Below, in pieces: positions 48,527 to 57,315 of a DNA stretch of 64,000 nt. A program made the translations under genes and the position numbers. Position 1 is the stretch's first letter. Each line of letters opens with the position of its first letter. Below the pieces are notes generated by a model. It saw nothing but the letters and a program-made list of their open reading frames with translations, ran no database searches and was not told the origin of the DNA. Origin of the DNA: Candidatus Thiodubiliella endoseptemdiera (lineage in GTDB: Bacteria; Pseudomonadota; Gammaproteobacteria; PS1; Pseudothioglobaceae); the NCBI GenBank assembly GCA_013416635.1, contig JACCHT010000002.1:620001-684000 (forward strand). Reading direction: 5' to 3'.

Positions 48527-50044
48527 ATGTCTGAAATTAAAAATGTACCATTACCTGATATTGGCGACTTTGATGAAGTTGAAGTCATTGAGATTTTAGT
48601 CGCTGTTGGCGACACAGTTGCAGAAGATGATGGCATAATAACGCTTGAAAGCGATAAGGCTTCAATGGAAATCCCCGCCCCTTTTGCAGGAGTTATTGCT
48701 GAAATCAAAGTAACATTAGGCGATAAAATTAAACAAGATGACATCATTTTATCCATCAAAAGTGTAGGAAATGATGCGGAAATTGTCGAAGAAGTAGCGA
48801 AGGTAGTTAGTGCAGAACCCAAAATACTACCCGTCGTTGTGCCAGATATTGGTGATTTTGACGAAGTTGAAGTCATCGAAATCTTGGTGAATGCAGGTGA
48901 TGTATTATCCGAAGAAGATGGCATTATCACCCTTGAAAGCGATAAAGCCTCAATGGAAATCCCAACCCCCCTCGCAGGTAAAGTTATTGATATTAATGTT
49001 GCTTTGGGTGACAAAGTTAAATTAGGCGATTTAATTCTTAATATTAAAAGCACCAGCGTTGAAGCCGTAGTAACAAAAGACACCGCGCCAAAACCAACCG
49101 CTGCTCCCGCACCAAAACCTACAAACACACCAGCACCACAAACTCTAGACCAATCAGTATCAACGACCCCCAAAGGAGACTCTCACGCTTCCCCTTCTAT
49201 CCGCAAATTGGCACGAGAACTCGGCGTTGATTTATCCAATGTTACTGGCACAGGACAAAAAAGTAGAATACTAGACACTGACCTTAAAGGCTATGTAAAA
49301 CAAATCATCACCTCAGGCGGTACAGGCGGATTGCCTAAAACCCCAGTGATTGACTTCTCTAAATTTGGACTGCTAGAGATTCAACCTCTTACAAGAATCA
49401 ACAAACTTTCAGGCAAACATTTAACCGCCTGCTGGCTCAATATCCCTCATGTTACTCAGTTTGACGAAGTCAATATCGACAAAATGGAAACCTATCGACA
49501 AGAACAAAAAGCTAACGGCGTTAAATTAACCCCTTTAGTATTCATTATGAAAGGGGTAGTGCAAGCCTTACAAGCACATCCACGCTTTAATGCCTCATTA
49601 GATGAGTCGGGTGAAAACTTAATCATCAAAAAATACTTCAATCTCGGTATCGCCATGGATACGCCAAATGGCTTAGTCGTCCCCGTCATCAAAGATGTTG
49701 AACAAAAATCCTTACTTGAACTTGCCACAGAATTAGCACAAACTTCCGCCAAAGCCCGAAATGGCAAACTCAGCCCTAAAGATATGCAAGGCGCAGGCTT
49801 TACCATTTCCAGTCTTGGCGGCATCGGTGGCACCCAATTCACCCCCATTGTCAACGCCCCAGAAGTTGCCATTTTAGGCGTATCTCGTTCATTCAACAAA
49901 CCAAGTTGGAACGGCAAAAACTTCGTGCCAGAATTAACCCTGCCACTTGCCTTGTCTTATGACCACCGAGTGATTGACGGTGCACAAGGTGGTCGTTTTA
50001 TGGCAGAACTTAACAACATCTTAAGCGAGGCAAATTATGATTAA
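48527..50044 (+). CDS. aceF: Pyruvate dehydrogenase E2, dihydrolipoyl acetyltransferase
   Basis: E2 core of the pyruvate dehydrogenase complex, 505 residues. Two lipoyl domains each carry LESDKASMEIP (first lipoyl lysine at residue 44, second near 145). An Ala/Pro/Thr/Lys linker follows, then the peripheral-subunit-binding domain (ASPSIRKLARELGVDLSNV) and the acetyltransferase domain ending with SYDHRVIDGAQGGRF, where the catalytic His is found. aceE is not upstream, so E1 is encoded elsewhere or lost. It overlaps lpdA by 8 bases. Confidence 0.94.
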   Translation: MSEIKNVPLPDIGDFDEVEVIEILVAVGDTVAEDDGIITLESDKASMEIPAPFAGVIAEIKVTLGDKIKQDDIILSIKSVGNDAEIVEEVAKVVSAEPKILPVVVPDIGDFDEVEVIEILVNAGDVLSEEDGIITLESDKASMEIPTPLAGKVIDINVALGDKVKLGDLILNIKSTSVEAVVTKDTAPKPTAAPAPKPTNTPAPQTLDQSVSTTPKGDSHASPSIRKLARELGVDLSNVTGTGQKSRILDTDLKGYVKQIITSGGTGGLPKTPVIDFSKFGLLEIQPLTRINKLSGKHLTACWLNIPHVTQFDEVNIDKMETYRQEQKANGVKLTPLVFIMKGVVQALQAHPRFNASLDESGENLIIKKYFNLGIAMDTPNGLVVPVIKDVEQKSLLELATELAQTSAKARNGKLSPKDMQGAGFTISSLGGIGGTQFTPIVNAPEVAILGVSRSFNKPSWNGKNFVPELTLPLALSYDHRVIDGAQGGRFMAELNNILSEANYD

Positions 50045-51440
50045 AACACAAGTGGTCGTTATCGGCTCTGGCCCTGGTGGTTACACTGCTGCCTTTCGTG
50101 CTGCAGATTTAGGCAAAAAAGTTGTCCTGATTGAACGCTATGAAAACCTCGGCGGTGTATGCCTAAATGTCGGCTGCATCCCTTCAAAAGCACTACTACA
50201 CACCGCAGAAATCATTAATGAAGCCGCACAGGCACAACACCTTGGCATCACTTTTAACGAGCCAGAAATTGACATTGACGCTGTGCGACAAAATAAAGAC
50301 GATGTGGTGAGTAAATTAACAGGTGGCATCAAAGCCCTAGCAAAAGCAAGAGGTGTGCAAGTCGTTACTGGTTATGGCAAATTTATCTCCAATACCCAAA
50401 TCAAAATTGCAGACACCGATGAAATTATCGAATTTGAACACGCTATTATTGCCGCTGGCTCACGCGTTACTAAAATCCCAGCCTTCCCATTTGATGACTC
50501 GCGCGTTATGGATTCAACCGATGCCTTAGACTTAGAAAATGTGCCAAAACGCCTGCTCATCGTCGGCGGCGGCATTATCGGCTTAGAAATGGCAACTGTA
50601 TATGACGCACTCGGTAGTGAAATCACCGTAGTTGAATTAGCCGATCAACTTATTGCCGCTGCCGATAAAGACATTGTTAATCCATTATTCAGACGCATTA
50701 ACAAACAATACGCCAATATTTTCCTAAACACCAAAGTCATTAGTATGGACGCACAAACTGACGGCATCAAAGTCGGCTTTGAAGGTAAAAATGCCCCCAG
50801 TATTGACACTTTTGATAAAGTTTTAGTCTCTATTGGACGCTCGCCTAATGGCAAACGCATTGACTGCGAAAAAGCAGGTGTGAATGTTGATGACTGGGGT
50901 TTTATCAAAGTCGATAAACAAATGAAAACCAACATCCAAAATATCTACGCCATTGGTGACATCGTCGGACAACCCATGCTCGCCCACAAAGCCGTGCATG
51001 AAGCCAAAGTCGCCGCCGAAGTTATCTGCGGACACAAATCAGGTTTTGACGCTTTAACCATCCCCTCTGTCGCCTACACCGACCCCGAAGTCGCTTGGAC
51101 AGGCAAAACTGAAAAACAACTCAAAGCCGAAGGCATCGCATACGAAGTTGGCAAATTCCCTTGGGCAGCCTCAGGCAGAAGCCTCAGCATCTCTCGAGAC
51201 GAAGGCGTTTCAAAAGCCCTATTCGATAAAAAAACCCACCGCATTATCGGCATGGGCATCTGCGGCACCAACGCTGGCGAGTTAATTGCCGAGCCAACCT
51301 TAGCCATCGAAATGGGCTGCACAATGAGCGACATCGCCCTCACCATCCACGCCCACCCCACCCTCAGCGAAACCACCGCCTTCGCCGTGGAAATGGCAGA
51401 AGGTACTATTACCGACCTGCTGCCGCCAAAGAAAAGATAA
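50037..51440 (+). CDS. lpdA: Dihydrolipoyl dehydrogenase
   Basis: FAD-dependent E3 of pyruvate dehydrogenase and probably of the glycine cleavage system. The 467-residue protein has VIGSGPGGYTAAFRAADLG, the redox-active cysteines 42 and 47 in GGVCLNVGCIPSKALL, the NAD loop VGGGIIGLEMATVYDALG, and the C-terminal HAHPTLSE with the catalytic His. Confidence 0.96.
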   Translation: MIKTQVVVIGSGPGGYTAAFRAADLGKKVVLIERYENLGGVCLNVGCIPSKALLHTAEIINEAAQAQHLGITFNEPEIDIDAVRQNKDDVVSKLTGGIKALAKARGVQVVTGYGKFISNTQIKIADTDEIIEFEHAIIAAGSRVTKIPAFPFDDSRVMDSTDALDLENVPKRLLIVGGGIIGLEMATVYDALGSEITVVELADQLIAAADKDIVNPLFRRINKQYANIFLNTKVISMDAQTDGIKVGFEGKNAPSIDTFDKVLVSIGRSPNGKRIDCEKAGVNVDDWGFIKVDKQMKTNIQNIYAIGDIVGQPMLAHKAVHEAKVAAEVICGHKSGFDALTIPSVAYTDPEVAWTGKTEKQLKAEGIAYEVGKFPWAASGRSLSISRDEGVSKALFDKKTHRIIGMGICGTNAGELIAEPTLAIEMGCTMSDIALTIHAHPTLSETTAFAVEMAEGTITDLLPPKKR

Positions 51441-51442
51441 TA

Positions 51443-51765
51443 ATGGCTGAAAAAATCACAACTGTTTGAAGATTTTAAAATCTGCTGTCATTTTGAGACC
51501 TTTGCATAAATATGAATAATCATCAAAACGCCATCTTTCATCAAATTACAAACTTTTTAAAAACACCCTTAGCCCTGCTAGGAGTGGATTTAAAAAATTT
51601 CCAATTTAATAAAATCTGTCATTTTGCTAATCATCCCTATTTATGCAAAGGTCTCATTTTGATAAAAAACAAGAAAAATGGTTTTTCTTAGTTATTGATA
51701 TTGTTACAGTTTTGACCGAACAGCACGATTATAAAAAGCTAAAAAAAATTATTGAAATGTTTTAA
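51443..51765 (+). pseudogene. BRO-N/antirepressor-like gene remnant split by a MITE
   Basis: Removing MITE copy 8 and one ATTTT repeat joins KSQLFEDFKICCHF to DKKQEKWFFLVIDIVTVLTE, then QHDYKKLKKIIEMF and a stop. This resembles the start of BRO-N antirepressor-like proteins. The presumed start ATG (MAEK) at 51443 is out of frame by an A-run change. The rest of the domain is missing. It is a small relic, perhaps of phage or cassette origin. Confidence 0.55.
51495..51655 (+). mobile_element. 161-bp MITE, copy 8 (TSD ATTTT)
   Basis: Complete element with ATTTT at 51490-51494 and 51656-51660. It interrupts the BRO-N-like remnant. Confidence 0.92.
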
Positions 51766-51854
51766 AACACAGTCTATCAAAGGAAAATTTTCAATTTCTT
51801 ACAAACTGTAAGCAACTGAAATTACCAGCCACTATTTTTTACTTTTTAAGGTCT

Positions 51855-53015
51855 TTATTTATCCCAGTATTTAGTTTCAATACTATGACCTAAGTCTGCC
51901 TCAATCAACCGTGAACGCACTTTAAGTAACTTCTCAATCAATGCAGGCTCAGCCTGTTCATAAGCCTCTGCATCAGGCACACGCTTGACAACAACGCCTA
52001 ATAATTCAGTGATGGCATTGCCAATTGAATTTTGCGAGATGGTAACAATTAACCGACCTTGATCATCACGATAGATAAGTTGTTTAAAGGCGGGTTGCCA
52101 TCGAATGTCTGAGGCATATTTTGCGTCGCTTAGACATTTATCACGCACTTGTTTGGCGGCAGATAAAAAATCATTATTAAACAACAGTGTTTTTTCGATT
52201 TCTTTGGCGAAGTAAGCATTTTTTGGCACACCTGAATTTCTGCTAGACACTTGTGCAAAAAAAGTGCGGTAAAAATCTAAAAAGCCTTTAAGAATTTGAT
52301 CGTATTCGTGCCAAAAACCGATGTTTTTTAAACTCTCAATACCGCCCTGTATTTCCCAACTGGTTAAGCCTTGTGGATAGCCAGTGAGTGAAAGACTGGA
52401 TGATTCTCCGACCACGGGCTTAAGGATTTCAAGGTCTAGTGAGGACAAAAATTCCACATACACATCTTTCATATAAGCCGCAAAGACAGAATGTTGTCCA
52501 CCATCGGTTAAGTTAGGATTGTTGGCATCAGTTAATTTAGCGTCTTTGAGTTGTTGCTTATCAAATACGATAAAATGGTTGTGTAGCATACGAATACTCG
52601 GCACACCCGGTGAAGTGATTGGCCAAGTAGAATCCAACGATGCTTCACCAGCCAAAATAAGATGCTTGGCTGGATCAGGATATTGTTCCAACATAAAGCC
52701 AATGATAATTTGGTTCATACGATTCCAAACATTCTTGACATTATCAGGCACTTGAGTGCGTCTAACGGGTCTGCCCAATGGGTTTAGAATTTTTTGCGAT
52801 GTGTTATAAATGATAGAACAATCAAACTCGTTTGAATGCCCTAACGCTTTTCTATAAAGCAATAAATCCTCATCATTGGTGAGCAGACCGTTATTGTCGG
52901 CTAAATCGGCTAAATTTTCCGGTGAATTAAAAAACTCATTCGGTTTCATTCCCTCAGGCACTTCTAATGGGATGGGGCGGAAAGGGGTGTTAATTTCTCT
53001 TGGACCAGTTGGCAT
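51855..53015 (-). CDS. Hypothetical protein (unrecognised, 386 residues)
   Basis: A soluble 386-residue protein without signal peptide or membrane segments. Notable segments are PTGPREINTPFRPIPLEVPE at the start, ILAGEASLDSTWPITSPGVP, RMLHNHFIVFDKQQLKDA, SLTGYPQGLTSWEIQGGIES and LIVTISQNSIGNAITELLGV. The Trp/His-rich middle could bind metal or a cofactor, but I do not recognise the family. MITEs lie on both sides, and the gene is a single unit. Its codon use looks like the core genome. Confidence 0.75.
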   Translation of the reverse strand: MPTGPREINTPFRPIPLEVPEGMKPNEFFNSPENLADLADNNGLLTNDEDLLLYRKALGHSNEFDCSIIYNTSQKILNPLGRPVRRTQVPDNVKNVWNRMNQIIIGFMLEQYPDPAKHLILAGEASLDSTWPITSPGVPSIRMLHNHFIVFDKQQLKDAKLTDANNPNLTDGGQHSVFAAYMKDVYVEFLSSLDLEILKPVVGESSSLSLTGYPQGLTSWEIQGGIESLKNIGFWHEYDQILKGFLDFYRTFFAQVSSRNSGVPKNAYFAKEIEKTLLFNNDFLSAAKQVRDKCLSDAKYASDIRWQPAFKQLIYRDDQGRLIVTISQNSIGNAITELLGVVVKRVPDAEAYEQAEPALIEKLLKVRSRLIEADLGHSIETKYWDK

Positions 53016-53030
53016 ATTTTTCTCTCTTTA

Positions 53031-53191
53031 GAGGCTTTTGCATAAATAGAAATGATTAGCAAAATGACAGATTTTATTAAATTGGGAATTTTTTAAATTC
53101 ACTCCTAGTAGGGCTAAGGGTGTTTTTAAAAGATTTTCAATTTGATGAAAGATGGCGTTTTGATGATTATTCCTATTTATGCAAAGGTCTC
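53031..53191 (-). mobile_element. 161-bp MITE, copy 9
   Basis: Complete but diverged element, with left end GAGGCTTTTGCATAAATAG and right end GCAAAGGTCTC. Flanks share TTTA but not a clean 5-bp duplication, so it looks older. Confidence 0.87.
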
Positions 53192-53258
53192 TTTATATTA
53201 ATAAAAAGGGTCTATGTTACTTATGCAACATAGACCCCCTTAAATTTTGCGTTAAAAA

Positions 53259-54503
53259 TTAAACTTCAAAAGTCGGTAATTTTTTCGCAACCATTTCTTT
53301 TTTCATTACCACATAATCTGGTAAACCATTCTTGTACGGCGGATAGTCTTCCCCCTCAATTAGTGGCTGTAAATACTCACGACAGGCATCAGTAATACCA
53401 AAACCGTCCTTAGTAATGTAATCCATTGGCATCATTTTCTCAACATTAGCGATGTCTTTCAACTCACCCATACCAATTTCCCAAGTATATGGGTTGTTTG
53501 AGGTGCGAATAATGGCAGGCATGACAGAGTTTTTACCTTCCATTGCCAAGTTAACCGCTGCTTCGCCTAATGCGTATGCTTGTTCAACATCGGACTTAGA
53601 CGCCAAATGACGCGCTGCACGCTGTAAATAGTCTGCAACAGCCCAGTGATATTTGTAACCCAAAGCGTCTTTAATTAAGTTAGCAACAACGGGTGCTGCG
53701 CCGCCAAGTTGTGCGTGACCAAAGTCATCACGCGTGCCTTGTTCGGCAAGGAAACGACCATCTGGCCATTGTGTGCCTTCAGACACTACGATTGTGCAGT
53801 AGCCAAATTCTTTAACATTGGCATCAACCTTAGCAAGGAATGCCTTTTCATCAAATTCAATTTCTGGAAATAAAATCACTACCGGAATTGAATCATCAAC
53901 CAAACCACCTGCTGCTGCAATCCAACCTGCATGACGACCCATCACTTCTAAAACGAAAATTTTAGTCGAAGTGGCAGCCATTGATGCAACATCAAAACTG
54001 GCTTCCATCGTGGAAACTGCAATGTATTTTGCCACCGAACCAAAACCTGGGCAATTGTCCGTTACTGGCAAATCATTATCAACCGTTTTAGGCACATGAA
54101 TTGCTTGGATGGGGTAACCCATAGACTCCGATAATTGTGAAACTTTCAAACAAGTGTCAGCAGAATCACCCCCCCCATTGTAAAAGAAATAACCAATGTC
54201 GTGTGCTTTAAACACTTCAATCAATCTTTCGTATTCTGCCTTATTTGCCTCTAAAGATTTCATCTTATAACGACAAGAACCAAAACCACCCGAAGGCGTG
54301 TGCTTCAACGCAGAAATATCCGCATCAGACTCTTTAGAAGTATCAATTAAATTTTCCATTAAAGCACCAATAATGCCATTTTGACCTGCGTAAACCGTGC
54401 CGATTTTGTCCGGAAATTTGCGTGCAGTTTCAATAACACCACAAGCCGAAGCGTTGATTACGGCTGTTACACCACCAGATTGTGCATAAAAAGCATTTTT
54501 CAT
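53259..54503 (-). CDS. pfp: Pyrophosphate-dependent 6-phosphofructokinase
   Basis: Reversible PPi-dependent phosphofructokinase of 414 residues. The substrate loop is PKTVDNDLPVTDN, where Lys replaces the residue found in ATP enzymes, and YFFYNGGGDSADTCLKVSQL is the phosphate-donor loop. FEVMGRHAGWIAAAGG and the EGTQWPDGRFLAEQGTRDDF region are also present. In chemoautotrophic symbionts this enzyme has been proposed to replace fructose/sedoheptulose bisphosphatase in the Calvin cycle; that role here is inference. Confidence 0.93.
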   Translation of the reverse strand: MKNAFYAQSGGVTAVINASACGVIETARKFPDKIGTVYAGQNGIIGALMENLIDTSKESDADISALKHTPSGGFGSCRYKMKSLEANKAEYERLIEVFKAHDIGYFFYNGGGDSADTCLKVSQLSESMGYPIQAIHVPKTVDNDLPVTDNCPGFGSVAKYIAVSTMEASFDVASMAATSTKIFVLEVMGRHAGWIAAAGGLVDDSIPVVILFPEIEFDEKAFLAKVDANVKEFGYCTIVVSEGTQWPDGRFLAEQGTRDDFGHAQLGGAAPVVANLIKDALGYKYHWAVADYLQRAARHLASKSDVEQAYALGEAAVNLAMEGKNSVMPAIIRTSNNPYTWEIGMGELKDIANVEKMMPMDYITKDGFGITDACREYLQPLIEGEDYPPYKNGLPDYVVMKKEMVAKKLPTFEV

Positions 54504-54781
54504 TAGTTATATTCCTTTAATTTAAAAAAAAGATAATTATACAGTGCAGGCATATGAATTATTAATGAAAATTACACCCTAATCCAAAAGTAGAGATTGC
54601 AAAGATAGTGCTATCCCTTACCTCATCTGTGTTTGCAAAAAATATTAGTCCCACCCATAGGTTCGACAACTATTTTTTATCAATTCAAACGGAGCAAGTG
54701 CTAACCCCAACACTCCCTGCACGCCGCTCAATAAAGCCATCCAACACCCAGCCACACTTATTCGTAGTTTTTTATCTCTAA
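54504..54781. other. Intergenic region upstream of pfp
   Basis: 278 bases with no convincing gene, repeat or operator. It must contain the pfp promoter and marks the edge of the accessory region. Confidence 0.5.
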
Positions 54782-54942
54782 GAGACCTTTGCATAAATAT
54801 GAATAATCATCAAAACGCCATCTTTCATCAAATTACAAACTTTTTAAAAACACCCTTAGCCCTGCTAGGAGTGGATTTAAAAAATTTCCAATTTAATAAA
54901 ATCTGTCATTTTGCTAATCATCCCTATTTATGCAAAGGTCTC
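54782..54942 (+). mobile_element. 161-bp MITE, copy 10 (TSD TCTAA)
   Basis: Complete element with TCTAA at 54777-54781 and 54943-54947. A loose right end (TATGCAAAGGTCTC, ending 55124) follows 180 bases later without its body. Confidence 0.92.
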
Positions 54943-55199
54943 TCTAACACTAAAATAATAACCCTTATTCCTAAAAGTAACATCTACCGCAATATTTCTA
55001 ACATCCACCGCAAAACTTTTAAAAACCATCGCAAAACTTCTGCCACCCATCCCAAAACTTTGGTATAAAAAGCAATGGATTTGTCCATATCCCCGACGCG
55101 TAACATTGTATGCAAAGGTCTCTAGGGTAAAGAAATAATGAATAAATTACACTCTGACCCTAATTATTCCTAAAAAGTAGCCTGTCCCCATTATTACAT
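54943..55199. other. Repeat debris between MITE copy 10 and the IS3 remnant
   Basis: Holds a loose MITE end (55111-55124), a CACTCTGACCCTAATTATT repeat (55150-55168) and a GTAGCCTGTCCCCATTATT repeat (near 55177-55195) like those bordering the Y1 elements. No gene seen. Confidence 0.55.
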
Positions 55200-55504
55200 T
55201 ATTATCAACAAACCTACCAAACCAGAGCACAAGCAACAAGTGCAGTCTTTGAATATATTGAAGTGTTTTACAACAAGATTAGACGACATTCAACGAATGG
55301 TTATTATTCACCCAATGATTATGAACAAGCGTTTTATAAGGAGAATTACCCAACTTAACAAAAGCCTTTTAGGCTTAAGTTGGGTTGGCTTCGCCAATTT
55401 GGGGCAAGCCCCAAACCCCATTGTTCAATCAAAAAGAACAAGGGTATAATTTATTGAAGTGGTGTCCAGTCAAGTGGGGGAACCGCACTCTGACCCTAAT
55501 TATT
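55150..55504. repeat. 19-bp direct repeats flanking an IS3 transposase fragment
   Basis: CACTCTGACCCTAATTATT occurs at 55150-55168 and 55486-55504, enclosing the IS3-type fragment. It may be a composite target repeat. Confidence 0.7.
55200..55358 (+). pseudogene. IS3-family transposase C-terminal fragment
   Basis: The frame reads TYQTRAQATSAVFEYIEVFY, then NKIRRHSTNGYYSPNDYEQA, the conserved end of IS3-group OrfB, and stops at 55358. The rest of the element is absent. Confidence 0.8.
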
Positions 55505-55549
55505 GTGTAATTATTGTGTTGTGTGTTGTAATTATTTATTGTTATGTGT

Positions 55550-55975
55550 TTACCCAACTATGGACTCACACTTTTCGGTAAAGAAATATGCTTGCCTGAT
55601 GGTTTCTTCGAATACTTCGTCATATTCCCTTTTTGGAATACCGTGATATTCCTTTTCATATGGTTCCTTATAGTACTGATGAACTATTTTGTTTCTGAGA
55701 GAGTTGAACTTCTTGAAGTTGGTAAACTCTTCCGTGCTAATCTGGTTCAGTATTCGCAGTACTTTTAATGTATCATTTAAAGAGATAGTGTCTGATAAAT
55801 CCCACGTTTCACTTTGCTCAGATTTGAAGTGAACACACCCCACAAGCATTAAAAAAGATCTTGCCTGATTTTCGAGCCAGCCATGTATTACTTGGATAGC
55901 TTCAATATAGTAACCATCATCATGTGCCTTTTTTGCAAGTTCATCGGGCATCCCCTTAGGCTTTATATATTCCAA
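55550..55975 (-). CDS. HEPN-like protein in a cassette
   Basis: A 141-residue all-helical-looking protein. LRNKIVHQYYKEP contains an R-x4-H motif of the HEPN type, which in toxin and abortive-infection RNases forms the active site. GWLENQARSFLMLVGCVHF and EYDEVFEETIRQAYFF are the other conserved-looking helices. The start is a TTG with AAGGAG six bases upstream, and it lies about 20-25 bases inside a cassette boundary. Downstream, CATAACAAT after the stop could be the beginning of a truncated attC. Confidence 0.68.
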   Translation of the reverse strand: MEYIKPKGMPDELAKKAHDDGYYIEAIQVIHGWLENQARSFLMLVGCVHFKSEQSETWDLSDTISLNDTLKVLRILNQISTEEFTNFKKFNSLRNKIVHQYYKEPYEKEYHGIPKREYDEVFEETIRQAYFFTEKCESIVG

Positions 55976-55991
55976 TCGTGACTCCTTGACA

Positions 55992-56046
55992 CATAACGCC
56001 TGAAATCACCTGATGCGTCAGTGGTCAGGTGGAATGATTTGTTAGA
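55992..56046 (-). other. attC-like recombination site A
   Basis: Read on the minus strand: ATCTAACAAAT at the left end, arms CACCTGA / TCAGGTG around CCACTGACGCA, and GGCGTTATG at the right end. This fits RYYYAAC ... GTTRRRY. It separates the HEPN cassette from the small membrane-protein cassette. Confidence 0.78.
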
Positions 56047-56150
56047 TGGTTTTTATGGCTTGGAAATTTATGATTAAGCATTTGAAATGCAATAGTAATT
56101 AAGCCAAAAATAAACACAATAATTGCTGATATAAGTAAATATTCACCCAT
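56025..56150 (-). CDS. Small single-helix membrane protein (41 residues)
   Basis: It starts MGEYLLISAIIVFIFGLITI with one membrane helix and ends SHKNHLTNHST, with the stop inside attC-like site A. GGAGGAATTATAAA precedes the ATG as a strong ribosome site. It begins one base after the stop of the 75-residue gene. Function unknown. Confidence 0.62.
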   Translation of the reverse strand: MGEYLLISAIIVFIFGLITIAFQMLNHKFPSHKNHLTNHST

Positions 56151-56151
56151 T

Positions 56152-56379
56152 TTATAATTCCTCCAATCTATCTAATTTTTTAAAAACTTTACGGTTAATC
56201 AATACAATTATAGCAATAACTACAACTATAGTAATCCAGCATAAGACCAATATAATAGGCTTTGCTATTGCATAATTTTCCACAAGCCACGCTAATAATG
56301 AGATACATGTTGCCATTAAAATAGCGAATGCAACTTTATACCAACCTATCTCTTCTTTAATTCTGCTTTCTTCAGACAT
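56152..56379 (-). CDS. Small two-helix membrane protein (75 residues)
   Basis: Two hydrophobic helices (VAFILMATCISLLAWLVENY and IILVLCWITIVVVIAIIVLI) between charged ends (MSEESRIKEE, KVFKKLDRLEEL). It is directly upstream of the 41-residue gene and probably shares a cassette with it. Function unknown. Confidence 0.62.
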   Translation of the reverse strand: MSEESRIKEEIGWYKVAFAILMATCISLLAWLVENYAIAKPIILVLCWITIVVVIAIIVLINRKVFKKLDRLEEL

Positions 56380-56432
56380 AGGTTGATTTTAACATATTTT
56401 CAAAATAGTGTACTGAAATAGCTTGTTTGATT

Positions 56433-56522
56433 TTATCGAACACCTTTTTGACTGTCTGTATCGTAGCTAGTGTCATAAATATATTCACCAACTCCTCTTT
56501 CAAAGTCTTCGGCTTTATCCAT
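56433..56522 (-). pseudogene. Truncated cassette gene end
   Basis: The frame MDKAEDFERGVGEYIYDTSY ends DTDSQKGVR. It is protein-like but cut off upstream by the GGGGACAGGCTAC repeats of the Y1 element. Confidence 0.4.
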
Positions 56523-56538
56523 GTAACCATCTACAGGG

Positions 56539-57314
56539 AATAAATGGGGACAGAATAAATGGGGAGAATAAATGGGGACAGGCTACTTTTATCATAGTTT
56601 TTTCTTATTTTTTGGTCTTCCTCTAGCCTTTAGAGTTGACAGCAAACCATGCTTCTTTGCCATTTTTATAACCCAGTTTTCATTGCCAAGTGGTGCTTGT
56701 CTATTAATACTGTTTCTGATTTTATCTATTTCTTTTTTGAGTTTGTGGCGTATTGACATATTCCACCCAGTTATCTAGTTCTCCATAAGGCTTGTTCAAT
56801 ATCTTTCTATTTCTAAAAACTCTTTCTGATAATGACCCGTATTGCCAATCTTGTGCTGTTTTGCTTAAATCAGCCCTTAACGCATTAGCCTCTATATAGC
56901 GCATCAAAGTTAGATAATAACTGTCTTTTTCAACAATAAAACTTTTAAATCTACCTTGCCAAATATGTCCTGAGGTTTTGTTTTTCTTATGATAATAACG
57001 CACATGAGAAGTCATCACCCATTGCATAAATTTACTCAGACTATTTTCACCTTGTGGTACAAGTAATAAATGAAAGTGATTAGGCATTAGACAATAGGCG
57101 TGTAACTCAATATTCTCTCTTTCTAGCCCTGTTTTTAATAATTTTAGGAAAAACTCGTAATCATCCTCATCATCAAAAACTTGCATACGCATATTTCCTC
57201 TATTGATAATATGATAGATTCCGCCTTGGGTTTGACCTCTTGGTATGCGTGGCATTTTAGTGTTGGGGTAAAAGTGGGGAATTATATCATAAAAAGTAGC
57301 CTGTCCCCATTATT
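56539..57314 (-). mobile_element. Y1-transposase element, copy 1, with REP-like ends
   Basis: The left side has three spaced AATAAATGGGGA repeats ending GGGGACAGGCTACTTTT. The right side has the complement AAAAGTAGCCTGTCCCC followed by ATTATT. It encloses one HUH transposase gene. Near-identical to the element at 60.45-61.24 kb. Confidence 0.82.
56592..57255 (-). CDS. REP-associated tyrosine transposase, copy 1 (C-terminal frameshift)
   Basis: HUH single-strand transposase. Start MPRIPRGQTQGGIYHIINRG; HUH motif in CLMPNHFHLLLVPQGENS near residue 60; nucleophile region TSHVRYYHKKNKTSGHIWQG. Compared with copy 2 it has extra T in the run near 56735, so the protein stops at 56722 after QTQKRNR instead of continuing EIDKIRNSINRQAPLG to about 56592. 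The N-terminal catalytic part is intact. Confidence 0.85.
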
Positions 57315-57315
57315 C

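Noticed and set aside
48487-49173. 228-codon minus-strand frame opposite aceF
   Set aside because: It mirrors the repeated lipoyl domains and Ala/Pro linker of aceF; no start signal or family.
55240-55449. 69-codon plus-strand frame starting MQSLNILKCF
   Set aside because: It is the wrong frame of the IS3 OrfB fragment (ATSAVFEYIEVFY), which ends at 55358.
54504-55549. Prophage or plasmid origin for the accessory region
   Set aside because: No phage structural, integrase, replication or partition genes are visible; attC-like sites and transposase debris explain it better.
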